A stretch of DNA of 64,000 bases from Pycnopodia helianthoides (GCA_032158295.1 CM063248.1:248001-312000); one strand, 5' to 3'; positions 1 through 10,423 are shown, counted from the first letter of the stretch. Notes: generated from the letters alone by a model not told the origin. Program-made: numbers and translations.

Positions 1-33
1 AAACTGTTTTCAACACTTTGAAGCTGAGACTGT

Positions 34-845
34 TTAATTTCCCAGATCTGTTGAGTTTACAAATACTGAATGTGTGTACATGATTGGATGATCCAGACCG
101 ACTGCATCAAGAACAGAAGCCAGGAGTTGTTTATGGTCTCTTTCTCTGTCCTCCTCAACTGTTGGTGCCACAGCTCTAACCTTTGATGCAATTCGGCTAA
201 AATAGCTTGAAATCTGTTGTGCCGTCAAGAACTCTAATATAGTGGACATCCTGTTCCTGGGGGTATCTTTCTTGATGCGTATTTCTTTTGCAACAATAGC
301 AGGGTCACATTTGTTTCCACTAGCTTACTTCACCCAGATTAAACTTTTCATTTCGGAAGTGTTTGGACTGTCGACGTTTCTGCACTGCCCACACTGTAGG
401 CAGTTGTTTTTTGCCCGGAGCTGGGATTGTATTCGCTTCTAAACCTGGGATGACTCCTGCCCCAACATGTAACTTCTCTGCGTACATAATTTTCACCTTG
501 TCATGAAGTGTGTGCTTTTCTAACAATCTTGTGTGATTGCCACACACCAAATGGTGATTCAAGTCACCCAAAGTCTCGAGGAATCAATGCATCCTTCTTC
601 GGGACAGGGAAAAAGCTCTGATTCAGGCATATCCTCATCTTGCACTTTGTTGTTTTCCACTTTTACAGCCCGGCCTCTGTCTTGCGTGGACCTCTATAAA
701 CATGTTCCCCTGCTGCTTAGGGCCTCTTTGAATTGTCAGTGATGGAGTGTCAACTTGTTTTAGTTGCTCGGACGACATGATGGTTGCTGGCTTGATACCA
801 TAGCCTCTACAAGCATGCACACCATCATCTACATATTCAAAATTG
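34..845 (-). pseudogene. Broken C2H2 zinc-finger protein, probably mobile-element related
   Basis: Read leftwards from about 845, the minus strand gives one protein spread over shifting frames. In order: a lead with YVDDGVHACRGYGIKP, then FPCPEEGC followed by LGDLNHHLVCGNH (a C2H2-type finger), TLHDKVKIMYAEKL, a KFNLGE segment, SGNKCDPAIVAKEIR and EFLTAQQISSYFSRIASK. I recognise this order (CPEEGC finger, LLDKA-YAE-like helix, then K-x-DP-x-x-VA and FLT-QQI-S-FSR) from uncharacterised proteins that recur in marine invertebrate genomes. That link is from memory. Frame breaks near 660 and 575 and a stop at 318-320 followed by a shift make it non-functional. No function is known to me. Confidence 0.5.
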
Positions 846-859
846 GTGAATTGTGTGAT

Positions 860-877
860 GGGGGGTGGGGGGGGGGG
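860..877. repeat. Poly-G tract
   Basis: A run of G broken by a single T. Similar G or C runs occur at 5711-5721, 14742-14751, 34759-34769 and 48379-48389. They are length-variable between the duplicated copies, as expected for slippage or sequencing error. Confidence 0.8.
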
Positions 878-940
878 TAAAACCCGAGATTTGGGTCATC
901 AAAAATTCCCGATCAATGTGGGGTTATGCACAAGCCTACA

Positions 941-1097
941 GAGTGCTTTAAAAAAGTTGCCGGATTAATGGAAGTGTACTTTTTCAATGATATTAATTAA
1001 GACTAGGAGAAAACTTCAAGATGCATTTGTTCTTGGTTTGGGGAAAAAGTCAATTTTGGAGGCAGCACTGTCACAACAGGAAACACCTGCCCAACTT
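941..1097 (+). repeat. Dispersed repeat shared with 23175-23330 and 26939-27092
   Basis: This stretch, from GAGTGCTTTAAAAAAGTTGC to CACAACAGGA, matches 23175-23330 and 26939-27092 over about 150 bases with scattered substitutions and small indels. The other two copies are inside the tandem duplication of the host-gene intron. It therefore marks an interspersed family. No terminal repeats or coding potential are visible. Confidence 0.75.
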
Positions 1098-1600
1098 ACA
1101 TACTTACTTACTCAGTGTAATGTATAATAAAGATAAATGTTTTAGTTACGATTTACACCAATGCTTTTGAAAGTTGTCTAGGTATCCAAGTGTATATTTT
1201 CTACTGAAGTCATTTAAACTGACGATCCATTCAAATTAAAACGTCTAGCATATTTATTCCTCATATAAAATCATTTTTTACTTCTAAGGAATTGTCTGTT
1301 GGAGTGTATGGGTTGGCTGTTCAGTACAGACACAGTTGATGTTTCATTTATTGCTTTTGTAAATAAGCCCAGTAGTGTCACTTTAAAGTAGCCAAGGTGT
1401 ATATAATAATTATTGCACTGCGTAGTTACAAGTTACAAATAAGAAATTACAGACGACCAATATTTTGTTACGGATGCTGTACCGATATTACTGATTACTA
1501 ATTAGTAGTGATATTTTCTACTCAACCGGTAGAAATGATTAATTCCTTATTAAAGATTTCCAATCCGTTTTAGTGATTGCAACCCATTGCTCAATGTTGT

Positions 1601-1772
1601 ATTTAAGTACTTTTCAGTCGAGTACTAAATACTGCCGAGTACTAAAGCAGGCGAGTAGTACTCGAGTACAAGTTCTTGGGTTATCAAGTACGAGTGCTGA
1701 GTATTGAGATCTCGGAGTACCGAGTCCAACAACCGAGTACTTGGATCGCCGAGTATAAGAGCACGGGTACTT
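1601..1772 (+). repeat. GAGTAC-rich simple array
   Basis: Within 170 bases the motif CGAGTAC or a one-base variant recurs about ten times with irregular spacing (CGAGTACTAAAT, CGAGTACTAAAG, ACTCGAGTAC and so on). The equivalents are 41779-41950 in block B and 57523-57693 in block C. It looks like a decayed cryptic simple repeat. The short open frames crossing it are accidental. The remainder of 1230-2086 shows no gene. Confidence 0.7.
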
Positions 1773-2086
1773 ATAACAAGCTCATGTTTACCGCAAACTT
1801 CATTTTTGTTATTTTTTAAACTTGAGATTATCTTTACAATCAAAAAATATATGGCACATTTTCAATGTTTTGTTGTATTAGATATTAAACGCCGACAAAA
1901 ACAAATCCCTTCCCCTTCGCCAGTTTAGGTAGAAACAAGGGATAACAAGTTTGTTTTCCTGCTCTTCGCAGGTTACTTAAATTAATTAACCCCCCTTACT
2001 TAAATTAATAGCACTCAACCTACAAACAAACTCGTTTTGTCAGTATAATTTCCCAATAATAAAGCATAACGGCAATTTGGCTAAAG

Positions 2087-3475
2087 TTGCACCGTGGTCT
2101 CATTAACAGACCATTTCGCCAAACTTACTGAAGGTTACATTGTGAGGTTGATATTCGGTAACATTGAACTCAGCTTGGACTCAAATCAATATGGGAACCG
2201 CCCCGGCAGGTCTACTAACCACTATCTCGTTCACTTGGTAGACATATTGCACAACAAGCATGCTGAAAAGTCAGGAAGTGTATCTATGGTTGTGATCACT
2301 GAATACATCAAAGCATTTGATCGAGTTGATCACAATATAACCATCAACAATATACTGTTAATGGGAGCAAGATATTGTCTAATCCCCTGGCTTTGCAGTT
2401 TTTTTCAAACTGGTTTAAATTTGTCAAATATAGAGGTACGCTCCCAGATTTTAAACTTCTGAAAGCAGGGGTCCCACAGGGAACAGAATTTGGTCCCATA
2501 GGTTTTTTGGCATGAGTAACGATGCAGCCATCTCTAACAACATAGTCACATTGAAATATGTGGATGACATGACCCTTATTGAAAGGACAGTGAGGCCAGT
2601 GATAACAATAATATGCAACAGGAACTGATTGAACTCGAAAGGTGGACAGACAATAATCACATGCAGTTAAATCCTACAAACTGCATGGTTATGAATGTGT
2701 CTTTCATGAAGTCTAAGCCTCATATGGAACCATTATCCTTGTGTAATGAACCTCTCCACGAGACAGACTGCGTCAAAATCATAGGTGTGCACATCAGATC
2801 TGACCTAAAATGGGATTTTCAAGTGAACGACATGCTGAAACGGGCTAATGGACGACTTTACATGTTGAAAGTGCTTAAAAAGTTTGGTCTTTCGGAGGAG
2901 GACCTCATGACAGTTTGTGTTGGGTATAATATACTCCCTCTAGCAGAATGTGCAGCACCTTTCTGGCACCGGGTCTCAATGACAAGCAGTCTGTCTCGTT
3001 AGAGAAAATCCAACAATTATTTTAGGTAAAAACTATTACAGCTATCTAGATGCTCTAGAAAAGTGCAATATACCTACCCTCCAGTGTTGTAGGGACAAAA
3101 TTATGCCACACATTTGCCAATTCACTCTTGCAATCAGAGCAATTCCGTGAATGGATCATCCAGAGTGGATCAACACAACCGGGTTCTGAGGAACTCCAAC
3201 AAACTTACAAACCCTAAATGGCTTACAAGGAGGTACCTCAACAGCCCTATTCCTTTGTATGCACAACTGCTAAATGTCGATCTTTACTACTTATAAATAT
3301 GTTTTGCGGGTAATTCCCTTTAAATGTTGAATGTCTTTTATTCAAGGTAACTTTTTAATAATTGATGGATTTTAATGTTTCGATGTATTTGGTATGTTCC
3401 CTTTAATCCTTAAATTCAGCCATTTGGTTGCAATGCAATTCTTAATAATCCTTTAATGAATGAATAAATGCATAC
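2087..3475 (+). pseudogene. 5'-truncated CR1/jockey-like LINE, reverse transcriptase part (copy A)
   Basis: Recognisable RT motifs run in order: VSLTDHFAKLTEGYIV, NQYGNRPGRSTNHYLVHLVD, KAFDRVDHN, then after a frameshift GVPQGTEFGPIGF and YVDD (2557-2568), then LERWTDNNHMQLNPTNCMVM, VKIIGVHIRSDLKWDF and KVLKKFGLSEEDL. A further shifted frame gives the C-terminal IQQLF and YLDALEKCNIPTL. A stop lies just upstream in frame, so the endonuclease half is missing. One-base losses near 2405 and 2510 break the frame. The tail holds AATGAATGAATAAATG, as in 3' ends of CR1-type elements. Family placement is from motif memory; a neighbouring jockey-type clade is possible. Confidence 0.85.
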
Positions 3476-4154
3476 AATGTCATAAACGGTGTACGTTTTT
3501 TCTTTTCGTATGTTATAATACAATCATATTTTGGATTATCATGTTGTCAAGTTAACAGAAAGGTATTCATTTAAAGATTGTTAACAATTATGTTAAGAAG
3601 TGCGCCGATTTCTTACTTTGGTTAGGCATACGCACAGCTGTGGGGACTCTTACACAATGGAATAAAGGTCCCAACAGCGTTTCTTCGTTCAACTTGGTTG
3701 CCACCAGGATTGAAGACAGGTTCGAAACAAGCTGCTATTGTGGCGGGACTAGCCCAATCCGAGGTTACAAGAACCCACTGCGAACCCGCTATCCAGCGGC
3801 CGGGAATGTAGGCCCGTTTGGATGGAGATATACCGCCCTATACGCGTAGCCGCATTCACCCACGCTTCCTAACCTCTGGGATGAAAAGGACAGACAGTAA
3901 ACCACACAAGAAACAATGGTCTTAGTTGCCGATTAATTTATTGTGATAAACTCTCAACCCGTATTGGACCCCTAGTTGATTACATGTAACAACCTCTTCA
4001 ATTAATTTAGTTCCAGATAACAGTTGCCTATATAATAGGTAGCCTCGCGCTATGCGCTACACTGGTACTGCAAGGCAGTGCTGGGCCGCGCGGTAATGCC
4101 TGGCTGGGGGTTGGCCTCAGGGTATCCGTATGCTGCCCGTACGCGATTTTTTTT
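3476..4154. other. No gene seen; LINE tail flank and unplaced repeat
   Basis: After the LINE tail comes AT-rich sequence, then a short stretch resembling the GGGGAC repeat (GTGGGGACTCTTACACAATG near 3640), then the segment from 3700 to 3850 with GC-rich non-coding character. It is shared with blocks B and C. No credible ORF or RNA gene is visible. Confidence 0.6.
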
Positions 4155-4251
4155 TCTGCAGCATACTTCGTCAATACAGTCAACAGTTAAGAGATAGGCT
4201 GTTCTTCCCTATCCCTTAACTGTTGACTCCATAGCCGACGTGTGCTGCAGA
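4155..4251 (+). repeat. Fold-back hairpin
   Basis: Inner arms of 21 bases at 4178-4198 and 4208-4228 are inverse complements with one mismatch (arm start AGTCAACAGTTAAG), around a 9-base loop. An outer pair TCTGCAGCA (4155-4163) and TGCTGCAGA (4243-4251) extends it. Block B has the same hairpin at about 4433 0-44417 scale (near 44321-44417) with one arm base changed. Block C lacks the hairpin, so it is an insertion specific to A and B. Confidence 0.85.
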
Positions 4252-4352
4252 AAATAAATGTGCATGTTGTGCGCCTCTCTGGCGTCCTTTCGCGCATCCC
4301 TCCTCATCGGATCCCGCCCTCTGTCGTCCTGAGCACTCCCTGAGTCTCTTTC

Positions 4353-4838
4353 CTAGGGTTGCACCCCACCAAATAATCTCCCATAGCACACAGTGCAAAA
4401 TGCTAAATATTCAAAAATACACGAAAAATACTTAGAAGTCTCACAGCTTTTAACAGTAAAGGGAAAATTATTAAGTGACTCTTGGACTTTTATTCTCTGC
4501 TCAATTTTATATGGGGAGTCCCTGGGCCCGTCGAGTTATTCTCCCTCCAAATAAAAATACCCCTACACAGGTGTAATTCTCAAAACGTCCGAGCATCAAT
4601 CTTGAAAAATGTCCCCAAACCTCTCAGCAAATAGGACCTTTTATTTCAGGGCCTATGTCATCCAAAATACCCCAAGCTGGAAGTCAACAACCCCCAGGTC
4701 ACAATTGGGCAACATTTTTACACTGAAACACTTTCTGGGGGCTCTCAAATCTGTCTAATGTAGAACATTTTGAGGGTCTACACAAAATTAATGAGCTCAA
4801 CGCTCTGTTTTCTCTTATTTGGTGGGTTGCACCCCTAG
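4353..4838 (+). mobile_element. 486-bp inverted-repeat (MITE-like) element
   Basis: The left end CTAGGGTTGCACCCCACCAA is the inverse complement, with two mismatches, of the right end TTGGTGGGTTGCACCCCTAG. There is no coding capacity. Copies lie at 6158-6643, 44519-45004 and 60108-60573. The right-end motif GAGCTC-ACGCTCTGTTTTCTC plus TTGGTGGGGTGCACCC also closes the tandem units at about 24853-24900 and 29722-29770. The YAGGG-type terminus fits hAT, but I see no clear 8-bp target duplication, so the superfamily is open. Confidence 0.65.
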
Positions 4839-5809
4839 AAACGGCAGGTATGCGACCACGCGCTCCCCGGCTCCGTTCCGCTACAACGGCCTATAGCTGT
4901 TTGTCGCTGCGCCTCCGGTAGCCTCCTCGGACCCTGTGACATGACCCCAGCCCAACTCCAACGACCATCAAGCACGCCGTCAGCCCCGCTGGTGCCTACC
5001 TAGTGACTCCGTTGGTGATCTTTGCTGCTAACGACTGCAAAGACTGCGCCGACTGGACTGTACACGTTGCTAACACTGTACTGCAGCAGTGCCTGAGCTG
5101 CCGCGACCGCGGCCGCTATTATAAGGGCTGCAGCTGCTCGCGCGCCCTCTATATTGACTAATTTGCGCCACACTATTACAGATTTATTTTAAGTGAAAAG
5201 AATGACAAGTTAGAAATTAAAACGAACCTGTAAAAAAACCTGCAGAATGAGGTATGCAAACATTTGTTTTTTGACTAATTTTTAGACGACAATGTGTGAT
5301 TGTTATGATAACTATCTTTTAAACAAGAAAACATCAAAGACATGCTATGAAGTTAATTTTTCCTGAGCTTGTTCCTCTTTTCCTTGAAAAATCTCAAAAC
5401 TATCCGTATAAATAAATCACTCAAAAATCTCAGATTTTCTCAGATTCAAAACATAAATCAAACAAGGTGACACTTACATGAGGAACAATGAATCAAAGTG
5501 CTTTGATAATCAAACTATCAACCACTTCAAATATTGATTGGGTTTAATAAACGTACAATTATCAGGTTGCACACATGTACATTTATGAGCAAATCGTATA
5601 CTAATTAAGAATGCCTTACGGGCGAATACGATACAGACGCCTTTGACAAGCAGATGACACCGTCGAGGATCAAACTCAACGGATCTAGTAAATGAAAAAC
5701 TCAACGCAGGCGGGGGGGGGGGGCTAGGGGGCCAAGATTGTTGTCTAGCCTCCACCAAAACAAATAAATAAATAAATAAAATGCAAGGGAAAAAAGAAGA
5801 AGAAGATAC
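4839..5809 (+). other. GC-rich stretch and flank, no gene recognised
   Basis: About 4839-5160 is markedly more GC-rich than its surroundings and reads through VIFAANDCKDCADWTVHVAN in one frame. That frame is preserved in block C with a few changes (60660-60740), which hints at former coding sequence, but I do not recognise it. From 5160 to 5809 the sequence is AT-rich with a poly-G tract and a TAAA array (5762-5780), and no gene is visible. Confidence 0.5.
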
Positions 5810-6058
5810 ATGCTGGAAAATACTGAATCATTCCTGCAGAAAATCGGATGCGCCATGGGCTCCACAGCCAGACCAGAAATCTGTGACATAACCCTCCATG
5901 ATCTCGAAAATATAATCCTACTACAAGCTGCACACATCCTCACTTGGTGGCGCTGTAGAGATGACATTCTCATAAACTACGGCGGCAATATTGAAGAATT
6001 CACAAAGTTGGTAACTACAATGAATCAACTACAACCCCAACCTCAAAGTCACGTTTGA
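5810..6058 (+). pseudogene. Truncated Penelope-like RT, cut by the tandem-duplication junction
   Basis: This carries the same start of the Penelope-like RT seen in full at 7614 (FLQKIGCAMGSTARPEICDI, LENIILLQ, CRDDILINYGGNIEEF). It ends when the tandem junction at 6060 replaces the rest with unit two. It differs from the second copy at about one base near the junction (CTACAACCCC versus CTACACCCC). It cannot encode a working enzyme. Confidence 0.8.
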
Positions 6059-6060
6059 GC

Positions 6061-7864
6061 AAATGTGCATGTTGTGCGCCTCTCTGGCGTCCTTTCGCGC
6101 ATCCCTCCTCATCGGATCCCGCCCTCTGTCGTCCTGAGCACTCCCTGAGTCTCTTTCCTAGGGTTGCACCCCACCAAATAATCTCCCATAGCACACAGTG
6201 CAAAATGCTAAATATTCAAAAATACACGAAAAATACTTAGAAGTCTCACAGCTTTTAACAGTAAAGGGAAAATTATTAAGTGACTCTTGGACTTTTATTC
6301 TCTGCTCAATTTTATATGGGGAGTCCCTGGGCCCGTCGAGTTATTCTCCCTCCAAATAAAAATACCCCTACACAGGTGTAATTCTCAAAACGTCCGAGCA
6401 TCAATCTTGAAAAATGTCCCCAAACCTCTCAGCAAATAGGACCTTTTATTTCAGGGCCTATGTCATCCAAAATACCCCAAGCTGGAAGTCAACAACCCCC
6501 AGGTCACAATTGGGCAACATTTTTACACTGAAACACTTTCTGGGGGCTCTCAAATCTGTCTAATGTAGAACATTTTGAGGGTCTACACAAAATTAATGAG
6601 CTCAACGCTCTGTTTTCTCTGATTTGGTGGGTTGCACCCCTAGAAGCGGCAGGTATGCGACCACGCGCTCCCCGGCTCCGTTCCGCTACAACGGCCTATA
6701 GCTGTTTGTCGCTGCGCCTCCGGTAGCCTCCTCGGACCCTGTGACATGACCCCAGCCCAACTCCAACGACCATCAAGCACGCCGTCAGCCCCGCTGGTGC
6801 CTACCTAGTGACTCCGTTGGTGATCTTTGCTGCTAACGACTGCAAAGACTGCGCCGACTGGACTGTACACGTTGCTAACACTGTACTGCAGCAGTGCCTG
6901 AGCTGCCGCGACCGCGGCCGCTATTATAAGGGCTGCAGCTGCTCGCGCGCCCTCTATATTGACTAATTTGCGCCACACTATTACAGATTTATTTTAAGTG
7001 AAAAGAATGACAAGTTAGAAATTAAAACGAACCTGTAAAAAAACCTGCAGAATGAGGTATGCAAACATTTGTTTTTTGACTAATTTTTAGACGACAATGT
7101 GTGATTGTTATGATAACTATCTTTTAAACAAGAAAACATCAAAGACATGCTATGAAGTTAATTTTTCCTGAGCTTGTTCCTCTTTTCCTTGAAAAATCTC
7201 AAAACTATCCGTATAAATAAATCACTCAAAAATCTCAGATTTTCTCAGATTCAAAACATAAATCAAACAAGGTGACACTTACATGAGGAACAATGAATCA
7301 AAGTGCTTTGATAATCAAACTATCAACCACTTCAAATATTGATTGGGTTTAATAAACGTACAATTATCAGGTTGCACACATGTACATTTATGAGCAAATC
7401 GTATACTAATTAAGAATGCCTTACGGGCGAATACGATACAGACGCCTTTGACAAGCAGATGACACCGTCGAGGATCAAACTCAACGGATCTAGTAAATGA
7501 AAAACTCAACGCAGGCGGGGGGGGGGGCTAGGGGGCCAAGATTGTTGTCTAGCCTCCACCAAAACAAATAAATAAATAAATAAAATGCAAGGGAAAAAAG
7601 AAGAAGAAGATACATGCTGGAAAATACTGAATCATTCCTGCAGAAAATCGGATGCGCCATGGGCTCCACAGCCAGACCAGAAATCTGTGACATAACCCTC
7701 CATGATCTCGAAAATATAATCCTACTACAAGCTGCACACATCCTCACTTGGTGGCGCTGTAGAGATGACATTCTCATAAACTACGGCGGCAATATTGAAG
7801 AATTCACAAAGTTGGTAACTACAATGAATCAACTACACCCCAACCTCAAAGTCACGTTTGAGGC
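6061..7864 (+). repeat. Second unit of the 1.8-kb tandem duplication within block A
   Basis: This repeats 4256-6059 with a handful of changes (for example GATTTGG for TATTTGG near 6620). It contains the 486-bp inverted-repeat element, the GC-rich stretch and the start of the Penelope-like RT. At its right end the coding sequence continues uninterrupted past 7864, so this unit, not the first, is in the ancestral arrangement. Confidence 0.9.
6158..6643 (+). mobile_element. 486-bp inverted-repeat element, second tandem unit
   Basis: Copy of the element at 4353-4838 with the same inverted ends (CTAGGGTTGCACCCCACC to GGTGGGTTGCACCCCTAG). It was carried along by the 1.8-kb tandem duplication and is not an independent insertion. 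Confidence 0.65.
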
Positions 7865-8901
7865 CTCAAACTGCTCAATCAACTATATTGACCATGCCAT
7901 ATTCAAAGGTAATAGGTTCCGGGAAACAGGTATACTAGACACCAAAGTCTTTACCAAACCCACTGAACCTCCATTTTGCAAGAAACACAAACAGCAAGGA
8001 GGAGATCAACGAAAAAAACGAGATATTCAAAAACAAACTAATAACAAGAGGTTACGCCCACGATGGAGTAAACAAACAGATACAAAAAGTATCACGTCAT
8101 GAACGGGCAACTTTGATTCATAAGAAAACGGAAACACAACAAAACTCAAAAACATCTCTCGTCTTTACGACAACCTGCAACCCGGATTCGACAAGCCATA
8201 GGAACGTACGAGGAGCTGCTTGCAACAGTAAAGAAGGGAAAACTGATGTGGTATGGTCACATCACCCGATCAACAGGACTCTCAAAGACCATACTACAAG
8301 GCACAGTCCCTGGGAAAAGGAAACGGGGAAGACAAAGGAAACGATGGGAAGACAACGTCCAGGAGTGGACGGGCCTGACATTCAGTATCTCGCAGAGGCT
8401 AGCGGAGGACCGCATTGGATGGCGTGCAATCGTCAATAAGTCAGCTGTGGTGCCCCAACGAGCTACAACAAGGTTATGGGATTAAGTACAAGCAAGTAGT
8501 ACAATCCGGCACTATTCCACAAGGATATATCACGGGCAATCAACAAATTCTGGCCTCAAATTCAGAACGATGACACACTTTCGGAATTATTTCCAAAACC
8601 ACCGTTCATTGCTTTCAAAAAAGACAAAAACATACGGGAAATGATCCTCCGAGCAAAGTTGCCACCAGACCCAACTGAGTCTGAAAACAACCTCGATTAC
8701 CATTTTCCCGCAAATAATTCATATGAATTACAAGAAACACTTTTAGGATCTGATTGCTTTACTATGAAAATTCAACAACGGATAAAGGCCCTGTCACTAC
8801 TATCCACAAATATACCCACGGCTATGTATTTCCCCTCCCATAACTTGGTTGCAACCTCACATTTTTCTAAGATGTTCAAAGAGATTTACCCGATTCCCTG
8901 A
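7614..8901 (+). pseudogene. Penelope-like reverse transcriptase remnant (copy A)
   Basis: Three pieces of one protein are visible. 7614-8100 has FLQKIGCAMGSTARPEICDI, WWRCRDDILINYGG (the catalytic Asp pair in RDDIL), HPNLKVTFEASNCSIN and TKVFTKPTE. 8515-8640 continues in another frame with ISRAINKFWPQIQN. 8575-8901 has PFIAFKKDKNIREMILRAKL and QQRIKALSLLSTNIP. The order AMGS, (Y/R)xDD, HPN-KFT, KPT, AF-K-KN-R is that of Penelope-like elements. The 5' half is missing, about 75 bases (kept in block C) are deleted after KPTE, and a LINE fragment is inserted at 8186-8505. No GIY-YIG nuclease part was identified. Confidence 0.72.
8186..8505 (+). mobile_element. 5'-truncated RTE-type LINE tail nested in the Penelope-like element (copy A)
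   Basis: This is a 320-base insertion absent from the otherwise matching block C (junction at 61923-61927). It reads as one intact 100-codon frame, 8186-8485, with LMWYGHITRSTGLSKTILQG, GKRKRGRQRKRWEDNVQEWT and NKSAVVPQRATTRLWD then stop. This is the strongly conserved C-terminal end of many RTE-like endonuclease/RT proteins. A CCGG is found on both sides (8182-8185 and 8506-8509), consistent with a 4-base target duplication. It has no start of its own and is a dead-on-arrival LINE copy. Confidence 0.82.
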
Positions 8902-9056
8902 ATCGACCCACATGCAACTGACGAGGAAGCGAAAATGACTTCCGACAGCTAGCTGTTGCTACCCAAAGGATCTGAAAAAAATATCCTTTATCTCGAAACC
9001 CCCGTTCATTACCGACCCACATGGTCAAAAAAGGTCATATTTCGGTTGTTCTATTT

Positions 9057-10300
9057 CACCACCACTTCCCCGTTAAAATAACACAAGTGGAAATGGGCCA
9101 GTATCTCTCTACTTGTTACGCGCCAAATACATGCAAAATGCGCTGTATATTTTATGTTGCTTTTCGACTCCCAAAATGAAATAGCAGTAGCGAAAGTTAG
9201 AGGGTGACGTCACGTGCAAAAGGTCTATCCCCCCGAAATTGTGGTTCTAGAACCGCGCCTGACACAGTGGGTAGGCATACTCACCGTTATGGGGACTTTT
9301 ACACAGTGGAACAAAGGTCCCCACAACGTTTTTCTTTGTTAAACTGGGTCCCCACAAGGTAATTCTTTAGAAAAGGGAACAATAGAACAACAATAAGAAG
9401 TCCCCACAATGGTGTGTGCAAAAGTATGCGTGTCCACACGAACACAAACACCTGTTTAAATAATAATTTTAACAATGTTATCTATATGGAGCCTAATAGC
9501 TTATTATACTCTGCTTAAAAATTATTTATGGAAGATGGGGGTAAAAACAGTACAGAATAGGACCTAATTTCATGGCAACACTTATAAGTTACTGCAAACC
9601 TCTCTTCTCTCTTGGTTGGCTGTACTAGTTTTGTAAAGTAAGTCAAAACCACAGCCTCGGCTTCGTTTAGCCTCCATCAGCCTTTTTGAAGCCATAGTAC
9701 CAGTGGTGTAACAAAAAAAGGGTGGGGGCACGTGCCCCCACAACTGATGTATGTGCCCTCCAACCCCCATTTTAAATTTGGACTTTTAAGATTTAAAATT
9801 ACTCAAATAAAAAGTTACATTTTATGAACTTTTACATGTATGTAGTATTTTCAATGTTTTTAAAACTATTTTTCTGTTTACACGTTGAAGTTTTTACACC
9901 CACAGCAGATTATTGCTGAAAAGGGCCATGTTTAGGAAAAATGCAAACAGAAACTACAGTTTTAAATGGGCAGAGGTGTCCACTCCCCTTTAGAAAAAAA
10001 TGGTGCACCCCCTTGAGCCCCCCCCCCTAAAATTATCAGATTTTAGGCCAATTCTTTGAGCCTCGAATAATTTATTACTACTAGACAGGCTGATGGGTTG
10101 CCGTGGGGCATATTTTGCTTCGTGGTCGGATGTTGGTGCAATTAACTGACCATGTGTTACAAATTAACTTCCCGTTGGTTGTTTATTTGTTTCACGGCTT
10201 GCGGGCAGCGTCCCCACCATGGATCCACTGTCCACATTCCAAAGACAGTCACTTTTGTTTGAGCAGTCCTTGTATTAACTTGTTTTCTTGTGTTTAAGAA
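9057..10300. other. No gene; GGGGAC repeat, CRE-like palindrome, unplaced repeats
   Basis: A GTGACGTCAC palindrome lies at about 9206-9215. From about 9270 to 9460 the motif GGGGAC or GTCCCCACA recurs (family also near 38200-38660 and 63390-63560). A perfect 20-base palindrome, GTGGGGGCACGTGCCCCCAC, lies at 9722-9741, just after CAGTGGTGTAAC, which looks like a hAT-type terminus, though I found no partner end. No credible coding frame. Confidence 0.55.
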
Positions 10301-10325
10301 ATAAAGTTTCGCTAAATTTTTCATT

Positions 10326-10405
10326 CCTTCATCTTTGTTTGCTGTTATTTGGAGTTTCGTTGGTTGTTATCCTTCATCTTTGTTTGCTGTTATTTGGAGT
10401 TTCGT
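10326..10405 (+). repeat. Direct repeat ahead of the gag-like ORF
   Basis: A 35-base unit beginning CCTTCATCTTTGTTTGCTGT occurs at 10326-10360 and again at 10371-10405, period 45. It ends 18 bases before the ATG of the gag-like ORF. Block B has the same pair at 48689-48768. It may be part of the element's 5' untranslated leader. A role in the split terminal repeats typical of these elements could not be shown. Confidence 0.75.
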
Positions 10406-10423
10406 CCACTTTTTGGTTCGAGG

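Larger units (their letters stand above)
4256..6060 (+). repeat. First unit of a 1.8-kb tandem duplication within block A
   Basis: The sequence starting AAATGTGCATGTTGTGCGCC at 4256 starts again at 6061, a period of 1805 bases. Unit one runs into unit two in the middle of the Penelope-like coding sequence: CACGTTTGAGC joins directly to AAATGTGCATG, where unit two continues as CACGTTTGAGGCCTC. Units differ at only a few bases. Block B has a single unit, so this duplicated after the A/B split, or A is a misassembly. Confidence 0.92.

Noticed and set aside
5701..5973. Minus-strand frame with a hydrophobic stretch (LLLLFSLAFYLFIYLFWW)
   Set aside because: It is the complement of an AAAT/AAG-rich repeat upstream of the Penelope-like RT, and it overlaps that coding strand.
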